A program made the translations under genes and the position numbers. Shown here piece by piece: positions 18,423-27,346 of a DNA stretch of 64,000 bases. Numbering within the stretch: the first letter of the stretch is position 1; each line of letters opens with the position of its first letter. This stretch comes from PUPG01 sp964463915 (lineage in GTDB: Bacteria > Bacteroidota > Bacteroidia > Bacteroidales > UBA7960), in contig CAYXEH010000006.1 in the NCBI GenBank assembly GCA_964463915.1, positions 19,224 through 83,223 on the forward strand. Reading direction: 5' to 3'. The notes beneath the pieces were generated by a model, which saw nothing but the letters and a program-made list of their open reading frames with translations, searched no databases and was not told the origin of the DNA.

Positions 18423-19916
18423 TTATTGCCGTTTAAAATACTTGTTGATATTCAACAGCAACTTACCCACCCATAAATTTAAATCTTCCGATATTCTTAG
18501 TTTCCACACAGGTAATAAAAACAAAGCGGCGGCAATTATTGAGCGCAAAGTTATATCGGTCAGCATATTCGGCGCGCGGTCAACCTGGCCGGATGCCACC
18601 ATGAGAAGGACCAGCAGAACCGGAACCCATAAATGCTTCCATTCAAAAGGTTGTATGCCGAAATACATATATATATATACAAGTCGAACAATATTAAACA
18701 ACAGCAATGTAAGCATACTGGCAAGTGCTGCCCCTTCAGCTCCCAGAGATGGAATCAGCAGATAATTGGCAAGAATTGCAAAGCCAACCATTCCGATGGT
18801 AAAAAACAGGTCGTAACGATATTTTTTGGATGTTGTCAGAATGGTTGCATTCAGTCCGGCACTCATATCAAAAAGTTTTCCAATCCCCAGCAACAGAAAA
18901 ATATAACGTCCTGCCTGATATTCAGGAGGCATGAACTGAAAAACAGAATCCAGATTGATCCATAGCAGCAAAAACAAGGTCGCCCCAACCACAAGGTTGG
19001 CTGCAGTGGCCTTTTTGTAAACCTGTTCCATCCGGGTCATATCCCTCATTTTCCAGTAAGAGGCGATCAGCGGTCCGGAAACCTTCACCATGGACCGATA
19101 TGGGATGAGCATTACCGAACTTATAAAGATCATGGTAGTATAAATCCCGGCAGTTCTAAGATCGATCATGCCTCCAACCATCAGGGAATCGATGCTGATC
19201 AGCAGGAAGGTGCTAAGATTGTTTAACAGAGAATACAAGCCAAACACCAACATGATTTTGGCCAGGCGCCTGAGCAGTGGAGTCCATGCAGGCCTTACCT
19301 GCAGCCATCCTTTTATTGCTGTGTAAGAAATCAGAATAACAGCAGGCATACAATAAGCAAGCACATAGATCGTCACAAATTCCGGGAAAGAGATTATTCC
19401 CACCGCGAATAAACTAACCGAAACTGTCACAAGTAAGCGCAATATCACCTCATGGGTAACAGAGGGTATGATGTTATTATAGAGACAACGGAGATAAGAC
19501 TCAAACAGATTAAAAAATAAGGTGGCAAGGCCAAGCGGGATCACATAAACGGCATACTCTACCAGTAAAGGGCTGGAGTCCTGGTAAAGAAAGGCAAGGG
19601 GTTGCCGGAAGAGAATAAAAAGCAAAGTGGTGAGGGTAAATCCGGCGAGTGAAAATGCCATTATCCCGAACAAAAACCCATGATGCTGATTTTTCGGATC
19701 ATTGAAAAAAGGGAAAAAACGGAGAATTATATTCCTGGACCCAAGGGCTGATACCTGGGCGTAAATAAGAGAAATGGTGATTATCAGGTTGGCAAGCCCC
19801 ACCTGTTCAGTGGTCAGAAAATTGGTAAACAAAAAAAGCTTATTCAGGTAACCGATCACGGCGCCTGCATAAGCAATCAGGGAAATGCGAAAACTGTCAC
19901 GCTCAACGATGCCCAT
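18423..19916 (-). CDS. Wzx/MATE-like polysaccharide flippase
   Basis: Integral membrane protein of 497 residues with about 14 hydrophobic segments and no soluble domain. Features such as LYAQVSALGSRNIILRFFPFF near residue 55 and the SIDSLMVGGMIDLRTAGIYTT region are typical of the oligosaccharidyl-lipid flippase family. It is expected to move undecaprenyl-linked glycan units across the inner membrane. The TTG at 19922 is two codons upstream of the ATG at 19916, which is preferred. No glycosyltransferase cluster surrounds it, so it is an isolated flippase-acyltransferase pair. Confidence 0.8.
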   Translation of the reverse strand: MGIVERDSFRISLIAYAGAVIGYLNKLFLFTNFLTTEQVGLANLIITISLIYAQVSALGSRNIILRFFPFFNDPKNQHHGFLFGIMAFSLAGFTLTTLLFILFRQPLAFLYQDSSPLLVEYAVYVIPLGLATLFFNLFESYLRCLYNNIIPSVTHEVILRLLVTVSVSLFAVGIISFPEFVTIYVLAYCMPAVILISYTAIKGWLQVRPAWTPLLRRLAKIMLVFGLYSLLNNLSTFLLISIDSLMVGGMIDLRTAGIYTTMIFISSVMLIPYRSMVKVSGPLIASYWKMRDMTRMEQVYKKATAANLVVGATLFLLLWINLDSVFQFMPPEYQAGRYIFLLLGIGKLFDMSAGLNATILTTSKKYRYDLFFTIGMVGFAILANYLLIPSLGAEGAALASMLTLLLFNIVRLVYIYMYFGIQPFEWKHLWVPVLLVLLMVASGQVDRAPNMLTDITLRSIIAAALFLLPVWKLRISEDLNLWVGKLLLNINKYFKRQ

Positions 19917-19934
19917 GGCCAATGTTTATCAAAA

Positions 19935-19942
19935 CAAATGTA
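19935..19942 (-). promoter_or_regulatory. Candidate -7 element of the flippase operon
   Basis: Minus-strand TACATTTG matches TAnnTTTG. It sits about 19 bp upstream of the ATG, giving a leader of about 12 nt. No -33 element is obvious. Confidence 0.45.
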
Positions 19943-20029
19943 CACGAAATTTATTTGATGGATTTCTTTTGCCCGAAATGAGGAGGGCCGGGCGGGGATG
20001 GTCTGAACCAAATCTCCCACGGGAAGGCA

Positions 20030-20983
20030 TTAAGCGGGGATCAGGGCATCTGCATTGCGGTAAAAAATATTCTCCAGTTTTTCTGAAGGGAGCTTCAGGG
20101 AGCGGATCAGGGACTCATGACCGTAACTGGTATTGTCTGTTCCGAAAAGAATTTTCCGGTGATGTTTTTCCAAAAACATTTTTGCCTTACGGGGATCACG
20201 ACGCATGGCATTGTATCCGCTTTTCCCGGAAATATCACAGTAAAGGTTGTCATAACAGGACAGGAGACGGTCAATGATCCCAAACTGATCGATACGCCCT
20301 TTTTCATGAAACAATATTCCCGGGCGAACTGAAGCAATGTTATTCCAGAAATGTGGTCCATGGGCGATAAACACCTGCCCGGGGAATTGCTTCAGGCGTT
20401 TTTCCAATCCGGCAAAATCATACAAATAACCGGGAAAAAATGTAAGATGATCTTCAATATGATCCTTAAGAATAGATGTTTTTTTGGAAAACCGGAGCAG
20501 CAGGTTTTTGACAATCCCGTTCAGGGCACCGTTTAACAACAAATTCAACGTGTTTTCAAATATGTCGGGCTTCCGGGGCACATAATGCATCCTGGGTTCT
20601 TCCATATGAAAAAGCAAAGGAAGCTGGTGCCTGTCAATTACTTTCAGATATGACTCCAGTCGCTGATCTTCCCACTGGTGGGTCACTTTCAGTTCTCCGC
20701 AACCCTTCAGGCCATGCTCCTTGTACCGGATGATTCTTTGCTCCAGCTGATCGGTTTTGGGGTCCGGGGCATAAAAAGGAACCACCCGGTCGGGATATTT
20801 GGCATTAGCAGCAAACACCTCTTCAGGAGGAAGATGTTGGTATAACATGTCAATGGGTGCTTCCTCTTCTTCCCAGGTAAGCAACCAGCACCTTTCAATC
20901 CGGTGTTTGTCCAGGTAGGTTATCAACTGATCGGCATCCAGCCCTCCCAACCCGACATGCAAATGTGCATCAATCTTCCGCAT
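20030..20983 (-). CDS. Amidohydrolase-2 family metal-dependent hydrolase
   Basis: TIM-barrel hydrolase of unknown substrate. Metal-site motifs are DAHLHVG at residues 5-11, HMEEPR (about 155), IAHGPHFW (about 215) and FGTDN (about 290), the order of the amidohydrolase-2 family. The frame opens at a GTG (20992) that lies within the last base of a -7 promoter element, so the ATG at 20983 is the likely start. If so, the mRNA is leaderless or nearly so. It stands alone downstream of the kor terminator. Confidence 0.75.
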   Translation of the reverse strand: MRKIDAHLHVGLGGLDADQLITYLDKHRIERCWLLTWEEEEAPIDMLYQHLPPEEVFAANAKYPDRVVPFYAPDPKTDQLEQRIIRYKEHGLKGCGELKVTHQWEDQRLESYLKVIDRHQLPLLFHMEEPRMHYVPRKPDIFENTLNLLLNGALNGIVKNLLLRFSKKTSILKDHIEDHLTFFPGYLYDFAGLEKRLKQFPGQVFIAHGPHFWNNIASVRPGILFHEKGRIDQFGIIDRLLSCYDNLYCDISGKSGYNAMRRDPRKAKMFLEKHHRKILFGTDNTSYGHESLIRSLKLPSEKLENIFYRNADALIPA

Positions 20984-20991
20984 ATATCCCA

Positions 20992-20999
20992 CAAAGATA
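20992..20999 (-). promoter_or_regulatory. -7 element placed for a leaderless transcript
   Basis: Minus-strand TATCTTTG fits TAnnTTTG exactly. Only 8 nt separate it from the ATG at 20983, so transcription should begin at or within a few bases of the start codon. Confidence 0.55.
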
Positions 21000-21000
21000 C

Positions 21001-21044
21001 AAAAACAGCCATTGACCCCGATGACTGGACAGGATCAATGGCTG
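21001..21044 (-). terminator. Terminator of the kor operon
   Basis: A 10-bp perfect stem (CAGCCATTGA at 21006-21015 with TCAATGGCTG at 21035-21044), followed on the minus strand by a T5 run, 20 bp after the korB stop. It abuts the next promoter. Confidence 0.8.
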
Positions 21045-21064
21045 CTTGTTAAAGAGATTGAGTA

Positions 21065-22102
21065 TTATTTGATCTCCCAGGTATTCCCGCTGTTAAGCAG
21101 GTCATTCACTGTCTGAATTTCAGAGGTCTTTTTGGCGGTTTCAATCTGCAACTGGGTCAACTCATCATAAGTGTCGGCCGGGGCTGAACGAATCACGCCC
21201 ATAGCCACCGGAAAGTCAGGTGCCTTCATGCGGCCGATCATACGATGAATACTGGGGTCTGTACTGTATTGATCATGAACCAGCAGATCCCCCTCAGTGA
21301 TTCCCTCCTTGCCGATTTCCACCACTTCCAGCCGGTTACCCCGCAACACGATCCCCTTGTCACGATTCTTGCCGAAGATCAGGGGCTCTCCGTGCTTAAG
21401 GAATAACTGCCTGTCTTCACGGGTCTGTCGGTTGGTGATTTCTCCGTGAATATCGTCTGCAAAGATGACACAATTCTGCAGGATTTCCACCACAGACGTT
21501 CCGTCATGCTTGGCGGCCTCATACATTACTTCTGACATCAGTTTGATGTTGTTGTCAGGAACCCGTGCAAAGAATGTCCCCTGGGCACCCATCACCAGGC
21601 CGGATACCGTGAAAGGATGTTCTATGGTACCGTGCGGCGAGGTTTTCGTCACCGACCCCATGGGGGTGGTGGGAGAAAACTGACCTTTGGTCAGGCCATA
21701 AATCCTGTTGTTGAACAACATGATATTGATGTCGATATTGCGCCGCAACACATGAATGAAGTGGTTCCCGCCAATTGCCATGGAGTCGCCATCACCGGTG
21801 GCCACCCACACACTGAGACCCGGATTGGCTACCTTGACTCCGCTGGCGATGGCTGCTGCACGCCCATGAATTCCGTGGAAGCCAAATGTATCCACATAGT
21901 ATGGAAATCTTGAAGAGCACCCGATCCCTGAGATCATGGTAAAATTTTCCTTGCGATAACCAATTTTGGGAAAAACGTTTGATACTGCAGCCAGGATGGC
22001 ATGTGCGCCACAACCGGGGCACCATTTTACCATCTGGTCACTCACAAAATCCTGCTTGGTAAGTTCTACTGGAGACTTGGATACTTTTTTATTTTCTAAC
22101 AT
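21065..22102 (-). CDS. korB: 2-oxoacid:ferredoxin oxidoreductase, beta subunit
   Basis: Thiamine-diphosphate subunit that decarboxylates a 2-oxoacid, most likely 2-oxoglutarate, to the acyl-CoA and reduces ferredoxin. Cys ligands for a [4Fe-4S] cluster lie in WCPGCGAHAIL (about residue 28) and GIGCSSRFPYY, and the TPP-binding motif is GDGDSMAIGG followed by NNRIYGLTKGQ. The start codon lies 2 bp after the alpha-subunit stop. The subunit layout (fused gamma-alpha, separate beta, no ferredoxin domain) is the one common in Bacteroidota and Chlorobi. Substrate choice between 2-oxoglutarate and related acids cannot be proven from sequence. Confidence 0.9.
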   Translation of the reverse strand: MLENKKVSKSPVELTKQDFVSDQMVKWCPGCGAHAILAAVSNVFPKIGYRKENFTMISGIGCSSRFPYYVDTFGFHGIHGRAAAIASGVKVANPGLSVWVATGDGDSMAIGGNHFIHVLRRNIDINIMLFNNRIYGLTKGQFSPTTPMGSVTKTSPHGTIEHPFTVSGLVMGAQGTFFARVPDNNIKLMSEVMYEAAKHDGTSVVEILQNCVIFADDIHGEITNRQTREDRQLFLKHGEPLIFGKNRDKGIVLRGNRLEVVEIGKEGITEGDLLVHDQYSTDPSIHRMIGRMKAPDFPVAMGVIRSAPADTYDELTQLQIETAKKTSEIQTVNDLLNSGNTWEIK

Positions 22103-22104
22103 AT

Positions 22105-23952
22105 TTATTTCTCCTCCAATAATTTGGTGAATGTTTCCGTGAGTTCCTGAACGTGGAAAGGCAGTCCCTGCACCTTATTAAACTGATGATAAGAAAATTC
22201 GGGATAAAGCATGCGCAGATAATTGACAAACTGCCCGCTATTGAGCTCACAAACCACAATATTCCTGAATCCTGCCAACAACTCCCTGGTATTCCTGGGT
22301 AACGGCTTGATAAAGTTAAATTGTGCATGGCTGACTTTATGTCCCTCTGCCTGCATGCGATTCACCGTTGAACGCAGGGCGCCCTCTGTACCACCCCAAC
22401 CTACGACAAGTAAGTCTCCGGTAGTATCTCCACTCACTTCCTGAAGGGGAATGTAATCGGCAATGCGGTTTACCTTCTCTTCCCTGATATTAACCATCAA
22501 CTGGTGGTTTAACGGGTCGGTGGACACATTTCCGTCAATGTTTGTTTTTTCAAGTCCGCCGATACGATGCCTCAGACCTTCCACGCCGGGAAGCGCCCAT
22601 TTACGCACCAGGGTTTTCTCATCCCTGCGGTATGGTTTGAATTTAGGATCATTGGGATCGGCCATTGGTGGTTTGATCCGGGGCATTTGATTCACATCCG
22701 GGATATGAAACAGTTCGGAACCGAACCCCAGGTACCCGTCTGTCAGCAAGATTACCGGTGTCATGTGCTCCATAGAATATTTGGCCGCCAGGTAAGCATA
22801 TTCAAAACAATTCGATGAACTGGAAGCAGCCATTACCATGAGCGGGCTCTCCCCGTTGCGGCCGAATAACGCCTGCATCAGGTCAGATTGCTCACTTTTC
22901 GTAGGCAGCCCGGTTGAAGGACCTCCCCGCTGCACATTGACAATGACCAGGGGCAATTCGGTAATCACCGCCAGGCCAAGGGCTTCGCTTTTCAAGGATA
23001 GTCCGGGGCCGGAAGTGGTCGTTACTGCCATCGAGCCGGTGAAACTGGCTCCAATGGCTGAACAAATCCCCGCAATCTCATCCTCTGCCTGAAACACTTT
23101 GGCGCCAAGAGACTTGTGCTTGGACAGTTCCATCAATATTTCCGTAGCAGGGGTAATTGGATAGGATCCCAGGAAGAGTGGCCGTCCACTTCTCTCGGAG
23201 GCAGCAAGCAAACCCCACGCGGTAGCAATGTTCCCGGTGATATTCCGGTACCAGCCCTTTTTCAACGGTGCAGGATCCACCTTAAACACAAATTCAATGT
23301 CATCGGCTTTTGCCGCGTAATCATAGCCTGCCTGCATGGCTGCCTGATTGGCCTTGATCACTTCCGGTTTACCGGCGAACTTTTCCTTGAGAAAAGCCCT
23401 TGGTTTATCCAACTCACGGCCAAACAAAAAGAATATTAATCCCAGCACAAACATATTTTTCGTGCGCGCTGCCATCCGCTTATCGATACCCATTTCAGTC
23501 AGACTTTCCTGGGTGAGACTTGCAATGGGGACCCTGATCACATGGTACTCATCGAGTGAACCGTCCTCCAGGGGATTCTCTGTATAGCCGGCTTTCTCTA
23601 TTGCTTTTCCTTCAAATGAAGAAGAATCAATCACAAGGGTGGCTCCCGGTTTGGCCCATTTCAAATTGGCACGCAGGGAAGCCGGGTTCATAGCAACGAT
23701 CACATCACACATGTCGCCGGAAGTATAAATTTTCCTTTTCCCCATGTGCATTTGGAAACCGCTAACACCGGCGATGGTATTGTGAGGAGCCCTGATTTCC
23801 GCCGGAAAATCAGGGAATGTGGCCAGGTCATTGCCCGACAAAGCAGCCACGTCGGAAAAAATGGTACCTGTCAGCTGCATTCCGTCACCGGAATCGCCCA
23901 CAAATTTAACCACCACATCCTCTAATTCTCTTACATCATGATTTTTTACCAT
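22105..23952 (-). CDS. korA: 2-oxoacid:ferredoxin oxidoreductase, fused gamma-alpha subunit
   Basis: Large subunit binding CoA and substrate. Residues about 10-195 form the gamma domain (VVVKFVGDSGDGMQLTG onward). Residues about 225-615 form the alpha pyrimidine-binding domain, with SYPITPATEI, AEDEIAG and TTSGPGLSLKSEA, then a transketolase C-like tail. The frame extends 32 codons upstream to another ATG (24048), but the added residues are unlike the family, and the ATG at 23952 precedes the conserved start. It is first in the operon, and its electron acceptor is probably the divergent ferredoxin at 24233. Confidence 0.92.
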   Translation of the reverse strand: MVKNHDVRELEDVVVKFVGDSGDGMQLTGTIFSDVAALSGNDLATFPDFPAEIRAPHNTIAGVSGFQMHMGKRKIYTSGDMCDVIVAMNPASLRANLKWAKPGATLVIDSSSFEGKAIEKAGYTENPLEDGSLDEYHVIRVPIASLTQESLTEMGIDKRMAARTKNMFVLGLIFFLFGRELDKPRAFLKEKFAGKPEVIKANQAAMQAGYDYAAKADDIEFVFKVDPAPLKKGWYRNITGNIATAWGLLAASERSGRPLFLGSYPITPATEILMELSKHKSLGAKVFQAEDEIAGICSAIGASFTGSMAVTTTSGPGLSLKSEALGLAVITELPLVIVNVQRGGPSTGLPTKSEQSDLMQALFGRNGESPLMVMAASSSSNCFEYAYLAAKYSMEHMTPVILLTDGYLGFGSELFHIPDVNQMPRIKPPMADPNDPKFKPYRRDEKTLVRKWALPGVEGLRHRIGGLEKTNIDGNVSTDPLNHQLMVNIREEKVNRIADYIPLQEVSGDTTGDLLVVGWGGTEGALRSTVNRMQAEGHKVSHAQFNFIKPLPRNTRELLAGFRNIVVCELNSGQFVNYLRMLYPEFSYHQFNKVQGLPFHVQELTETFTKLLEEK

Positions 23953-24181
23953 AACGAACAACTGTTTTTTATAGATAAGAAGCTGAAAGGTTTTACACCT
24001 AAACCGTTTATAAGCAATTAATTCTGCGAATTTACATGATTCTGACATATCCGCTTAGAAAAATCGGTACTTTTTTCTTTCTTCTGAAGGATGTAACGGC
24101 CTGTGATCAATAATTTTATTTAAATCAATTTCAAATTAAAACCCCAGAGAAAAATTATGTGAAATCATTTATGAAAGCCCG

Positions 24182-24189
24182 TATATTTG
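24182..24189 (+). promoter_or_regulatory. -7 element of the ferredoxin gene
   Basis: TATATTTG matches TAnnTTTG. The start codon is 44 bp downstream. No clear -33 element is present. Confidence 0.5.
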
Positions 24190-24232
24190 TGGCGAGAATT
24201 AACCGATTTTAGAAACCAAAAAAGACAAAGAG

Positions 24233-24400
24233 ATGGCTTACATTATCAATGAAGATTGCACTGCATGCGGCAGTTGCATTGACGAATGCCCGGTTGATGC
24301 TATTTCTGAGGGTGATATTTACAAAATTGATCCTGACGTATGTACCGACTGCGGTGCTTGTGCAGACGTCTGCCCCGTAGAAGCAATTCACCCTGCATAA
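24233..24400 (+). CDS. 2[4Fe-4S] ferredoxin
   Basis: A 55-residue clostridial-type ferredoxin, too short for many ORF lists. Two cluster motifs are present: CTACGSCIDECP (Cys9, 12, 15, 19) and CTDCGACADVCP (Cys37, 40, 43, 47), each CX2CX2CX3C, giving two low-potential clusters with near-symmetric halves. It carries electrons for enzymes such as the 2-oxoacid oxidoreductase encoded divergently, with 280 bp between the genes. It is a single-gene unit with its own -7 element and a strong terminator. Confidence 0.96.
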   Translation: MAYIINEDCTACGSCIDECPVDAISEGDIYKIDPDVCTDCGACADVCPVEAIHPA

Positions 24401-24441
24401 GACCCGTCTGACCGGGTCTTCCCGGGTCAGAACAGAAAAAA

Positions 24442-24472
24442 GCCTGCATAATTTAATATGCGGGCTTTTTTT
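24442..24472 (+). terminator. Rho-independent terminator of the ferredoxin gene
   Basis: Stem GCCTGCAT (24442-24449) with ATGCGGGC (24458-24465), one G-T pair, 8-nt loop, followed by T7 and preceded by an A-run. Confidence 0.88.
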
Positions 24473-24492
24473 ATTGCGTTGTTTTTTTGATT

Positions 24493-24500
24493 TATTTTTG
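24493..24500 (+). promoter_or_regulatory. Candidate -7 element of tatC
   Basis: TATTTTTG matches TAnnTTTG and lies just after the ferredoxin terminator. A TTG is 16 nt upstream, shorter than usual. Confidence 0.4.
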
Positions 24501-24559
24501 CAGTCAGCACCATCATTACCTGGAACCCGTAATCAGGGATCCATATTTAAACAATAACT

Positions 24560-25393
24560 TTGACGCCCGAAGATCATACAACTCAGAACTCCCCGGACGG
24601 CACCATGACTTTCTGGAGCCACCTGGAGGAATTGCGTGGTCATCTGATCCGATCGGCCATCGCCGTAGTGGTATTTGCCATTGCAGCTTTTGCCACCAAA
24701 GATTTTCTCTTCAGCAATATCATCCTTGCCCCCAAAGAACCCTACTTTTTCACAAACAGGGTTTTTTGCTGGCTTGCACAGCAGCTGTCCATACCGGCCT
24801 TATGCATCAATGCAGATCCTGTACAACTGATCAATATTGACCTTGCCGGACAATTCACCACCCATGTGGTGGTTTCCCTGATCGTAGGAATTATTATTTC
24901 CATCCCCTATATCGTATGGGAAATATGGCGTTTTATACGTCCAGGGCTCAATCCGGCTGAGAAGGCCAATTCCAGGTGGGCCGTGGTGGTTATCTCCGGT
25001 CTTTTTCTTACCGGTGTGCTGTTTGCCTATTTTTTAATCGTGCCTTTATCCATTAACTTCCTGGGGTCTTACCAGGTAAGCGGACTGGTCAGCAACCAGA
25101 TCGCACTCCGTTCATTCATCACCACAGTAACCACCATCACCCTGGCCACAGGCATCCTGTTTGAGCTTCCTGTATTCGTGTTCTTCCTCAGCAAGGCAGG
25201 GATTTTGACCCCTGAAACCATGCGAAAAAACCGAAAACTTGCCTTTGTGATCATCCTTGCCCTTGCCGCCCTGATCACCCCTCCTGATGTATTCAGCCAG
25301 ATCATGGTCGGCGTCCCTTTATTCCTGTTGTATGAGGCCAGCATACGCATCTCTCAACGTGTGGCTGTCAAGGAAGCTGAGGAAGGAATCTGA
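24560..25393 (+). CDS. tatC: Sec-independent protein translocase TatC
   Basis: Core receptor of the twin-arginine export system in the inner membrane. The conserved N-terminal motif TFWSHLEELRGHLIRS precedes the first of six membrane segments, the periplasmic loop is followed by IPYIVWEIWRFIRPGL, and a late RKLAFVIILALAALITPPD motif is present. At 277 residues from the TTG at 24560 the length is normal. An internal ATG at 24605 gives MTFWSHLEE and is a real alternative; the hydrophilic extra 15 residues look coding. No tatA/B is adjacent. Confidence 0.92.
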   Translation: MTPEDHTTQNSPDGTMTFWSHLEELRGHLIRSAIAVVVFAIAAFATKDFLFSNIILAPKEPYFFTNRVFCWLAQQLSIPALCINADPVQLINIDLAGQFTTHVVVSLIVGIIISIPYIVWEIWRFIRPGLNPAEKANSRWAVVVISGLFLTGVLFAYFLIVPLSINFLGSYQVSGLVSNQIALRSFITTVTTITLATGILFELPVFVFFLSKAGILTPETMRKNRKLAFVIILALAALITPPDVFSQIMVGVPLFLLYEASIRISQRVAVKEAEEGI

Positions 25394-25419
25394 CCTTAAC
25401 CCGGACATAGGCAGATGAA

Positions 25420-25589
25420 CCAATCGCATTGATCCGGATCCCAAACACCTTAACCGGGAACCCAACCGCATTGATCCGGATTCCAACCACATTAACCCGT
25501 ATCCTACACGTTGTAACCGGGCTAACCAACCGCATTGACCCGGCCCCCATACACCATGACCGCGCAAACCGACTGCATTGACAATCTGG
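25420..25589. repeat. Array of eight degenerate 21-nt tandem repeats, two alternating types
   Basis: Eight contiguous units of 21-22 nt begin at 25420, 25441, 25462, 25483, 25504, 25526, 25547 and 25569. Most begin CCAA or CC. Type A carries a core like CGCATTGATCCGG (units 1, 3, 6, 8), and type B a core like CACCTTAACCGGG (units 2, 4, 5, 7). A further B-like unit overlaps the tatC stop (25390-25410). The last unit supplies the TTGAC of the pruA promoter. No credible ORF is present. Confidence 0.85.
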
Positions 25590-25608
25590 CTATTTAGTGG
25601 TATATTTG
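25578..25608 (+). promoter_or_regulatory. Promoter of pruA
   Basis: TTG (25578-25580), 20 nt, then TATATTTG (25601-25608): a full match to the Bacteroidota -33/-7 pattern. The predicted leader is about 36 nt. Confidence 0.8.
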
Positions 25609-25650
25609 TTTATAAAGGCATAGTAATACAAACATTTAAACGCTACCTAT

Positions 25651-27303
25651 ATGAATAATGCACAATTTTATTACACCCGACCAAATAATGAACCAGTTTT
25701 TGAATACAGAAGGGGTACCCCCGAGCGTGATGCCCTGGAGGCGGAACTGCAGCGGCAGAGTGAACTGGAACTGGAAATTCCTCTGATCATAGGGGGCAAA
25801 GAGGTGCGAACCGGTGATACCGGCAAGGTGGTAATGCCACATAACCATCAGCATGTACTTGCCACCTATCACAAAGCCGGCAAAAAAGAAGTCAAGATGG
25901 CCATTGATGCTGCCATGGAAGCCCATCGCGAGTGGGCCGGAATGTCATGGGTGGATCGTGCATCCATTGCCCTGAAAGTGGCTGGTTTGATTGCGGAAAA
26001 ATACCGGGCCCTGATGAATGCATCCACCATGCTCGGGCAGGGAAAAAATGCCTATCAGGCAGAAATTGAGGCTGTATGCGAAACCGTTGACTTTCTGCGT
26101 TTCAATGCACATTATGTCTCTGAGATTTATGACGATCAGCCCCATTCTGAAATTGGCAACCTCAACAGGATTGAATACCGCCCCCTTGAAGGTTTCGTAT
26201 TTGCCGTAACACCTTTCAATTTTACCGCCATTGCTTCCAACCTTGGTATGGCACCGGCCATACTGGGAAATACCGTTGTCTGGAAACCAGCCACAACCGC
26301 CCTCTTATCCAATTATTACCTGATGCAAATTTACAGGGAAGCCGGAATGCCTGATGGAGTGATCAATTTTATACCCGGGAAGGGAAGCACGATAGGAGAA
26401 GTTGCCCTCCACGATGAAAACCTTGGCGGACTACACTTTACAGGCTCGGAGCCCACCTTCAACCACCTGTGGAAAACGGTTGGCAACAACATTGACAATT
26501 ACAAAACCTATCCCAGGGTAGTGGGTGAAACCGGGGGCAAGGACTTCCTGATGATGCACAATTCCGCCAACCTGGATGAAGTAGCCACGGCCCTGGTACG
26601 TGGCGCATTTGAATACCAGGGGCAGAAATGCTCAGCTGCATCCCGGGCTTATATCCCGGCTTCCAAATGGAAGGAGTTGGAAAAAAAGCTCAGGGACAAT
26701 ATCACATTGATCAGGAAGGGGGATGTACGCAATTTCTGCAATTTCGTCAATGCCGTAATTGACGAAAGAGCCTATGACAAGATCATGGGTTATATCCAAA
26801 AAGCAAAGGATTCCAACAAGGCGGAAATTATTGCCGGAGGCAACGGGGACAAGTCAAAGGGTTATTTCATCGATCCCACCGTGATCCTGACCTCAGACCC
26901 CCATTTTGTAACCATGGAGGAAGAGATATTTGGCCCGGTGCTAACCATCTTTATCTATAAAGATGAAGATTACGAAAAGACCCTGCACCTTTGCAATGAA
27001 ACATCACCTTACGGGTTAACGGGAGCCATTTTTGCCAAGGACCGCACAGCCTTTGTCCGGGCTTGCCGCATCCTGAGATATGCCGCGGGTAATCTTTACT
27101 ACAACGACAAGCCAACGGGCTCAGTAGTCGGGCAACAACCATTTGGCGGGGCAAGGCGTTCAGGCACCAACGACAAAGCAGGAAGTTACATGAACCTGCT
27201 GCGCTGGATCAATCCGCGCTCAATTAAGGAAACATTCAATCCGCCCACTGACTTCAGGTATCCTTTCATGCATGAAGAACCCTGTTACCGGGAACAGGAT
27301 TAA
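25651..27303 (+). CDS. pruA: L-glutamate gamma-semialdehyde (1-pyrroline-5-carboxylate) dehydrogenase
   Basis: NAD-dependent oxidation of glutamate semialdehyde to glutamate in proline and arginine catabolism. The 550-residue protein has the aldehyde dehydrogenase fold, with FAVTPFNFTAIASN (about 185-198), substrate and cofactor motif WKPATTA, the general base Glu in VGETGGKDF, and the catalytic Cys in EYQGQKCSAASR (about residue 330), the PruA form of the motif. No proline dehydrogenase is adjacent, so it acts as a standalone unit here. It is flanked on both sides by noncoding tandem repeats. Confidence 0.93.
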   Translation: MNNAQFYYTRPNNEPVFEYRRGTPERDALEAELQRQSELELEIPLIIGGKEVRTGDTGKVVMPHNHQHVLATYHKAGKKEVKMAIDAAMEAHREWAGMSWVDRASIALKVAGLIAEKYRALMNASTMLGQGKNAYQAEIEAVCETVDFLRFNAHYVSEIYDDQPHSEIGNLNRIEYRPLEGFVFAVTPFNFTAIASNLGMAPAILGNTVVWKPATTALLSNYYLMQIYREAGMPDGVINFIPGKGSTIGEVALHDENLGGLHFTGSEPTFNHLWKTVGNNIDNYKTYPRVVGETGGKDFLMMHNSANLDEVATALVRGAFEYQGQKCSAASRAYIPASKWKELEKKLRDNITLIRKGDVRNFCNFVNAVIDERAYDKIMGYIQKAKDSNKAEIIAGGNGDKSKGYFIDPTVILTSDPHFVTMEEEIFGPVLTIFIYKDEDYEKTLHLCNETSPYGLTGAIFAKDRTAFVRACRILRYAAGNLYYNDKPTGSVVGQQPFGGARRSGTNDKAGSYMNLLRWINPRSIKETFNPPTDFRYPFMHEEPCYREQD

Positions 27304-27346
27304 TGAATGCGTGTGGCCGTTTTATTGATCATTCCTCACCGGACCG

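Noticed and set aside
18664..18682. TA dinucleotide run inside the flippase gene as a phase-variation switch
   Set aside because: The run is short, lies late in the gene and keeps the frame; nothing indicates variation.
23953..24048. 32-residue N-terminal extension of the fused kor subunit
   Set aside because: Family similarity starts at the ATG at 23952, and a weak -7-like TAAATTCG lies within the extension.
25319..25567. Minus-strand ORFs with 7-residue repeats
   Set aside because: They are translations of the 21-nt DNA repeat array and of tatC; no family similarity and no start context.
25420..25589. CRISPR-like appearance of the 21-nt array
   Set aside because: Units are contiguous without spacers, degenerate, and no cas genes are in the window.
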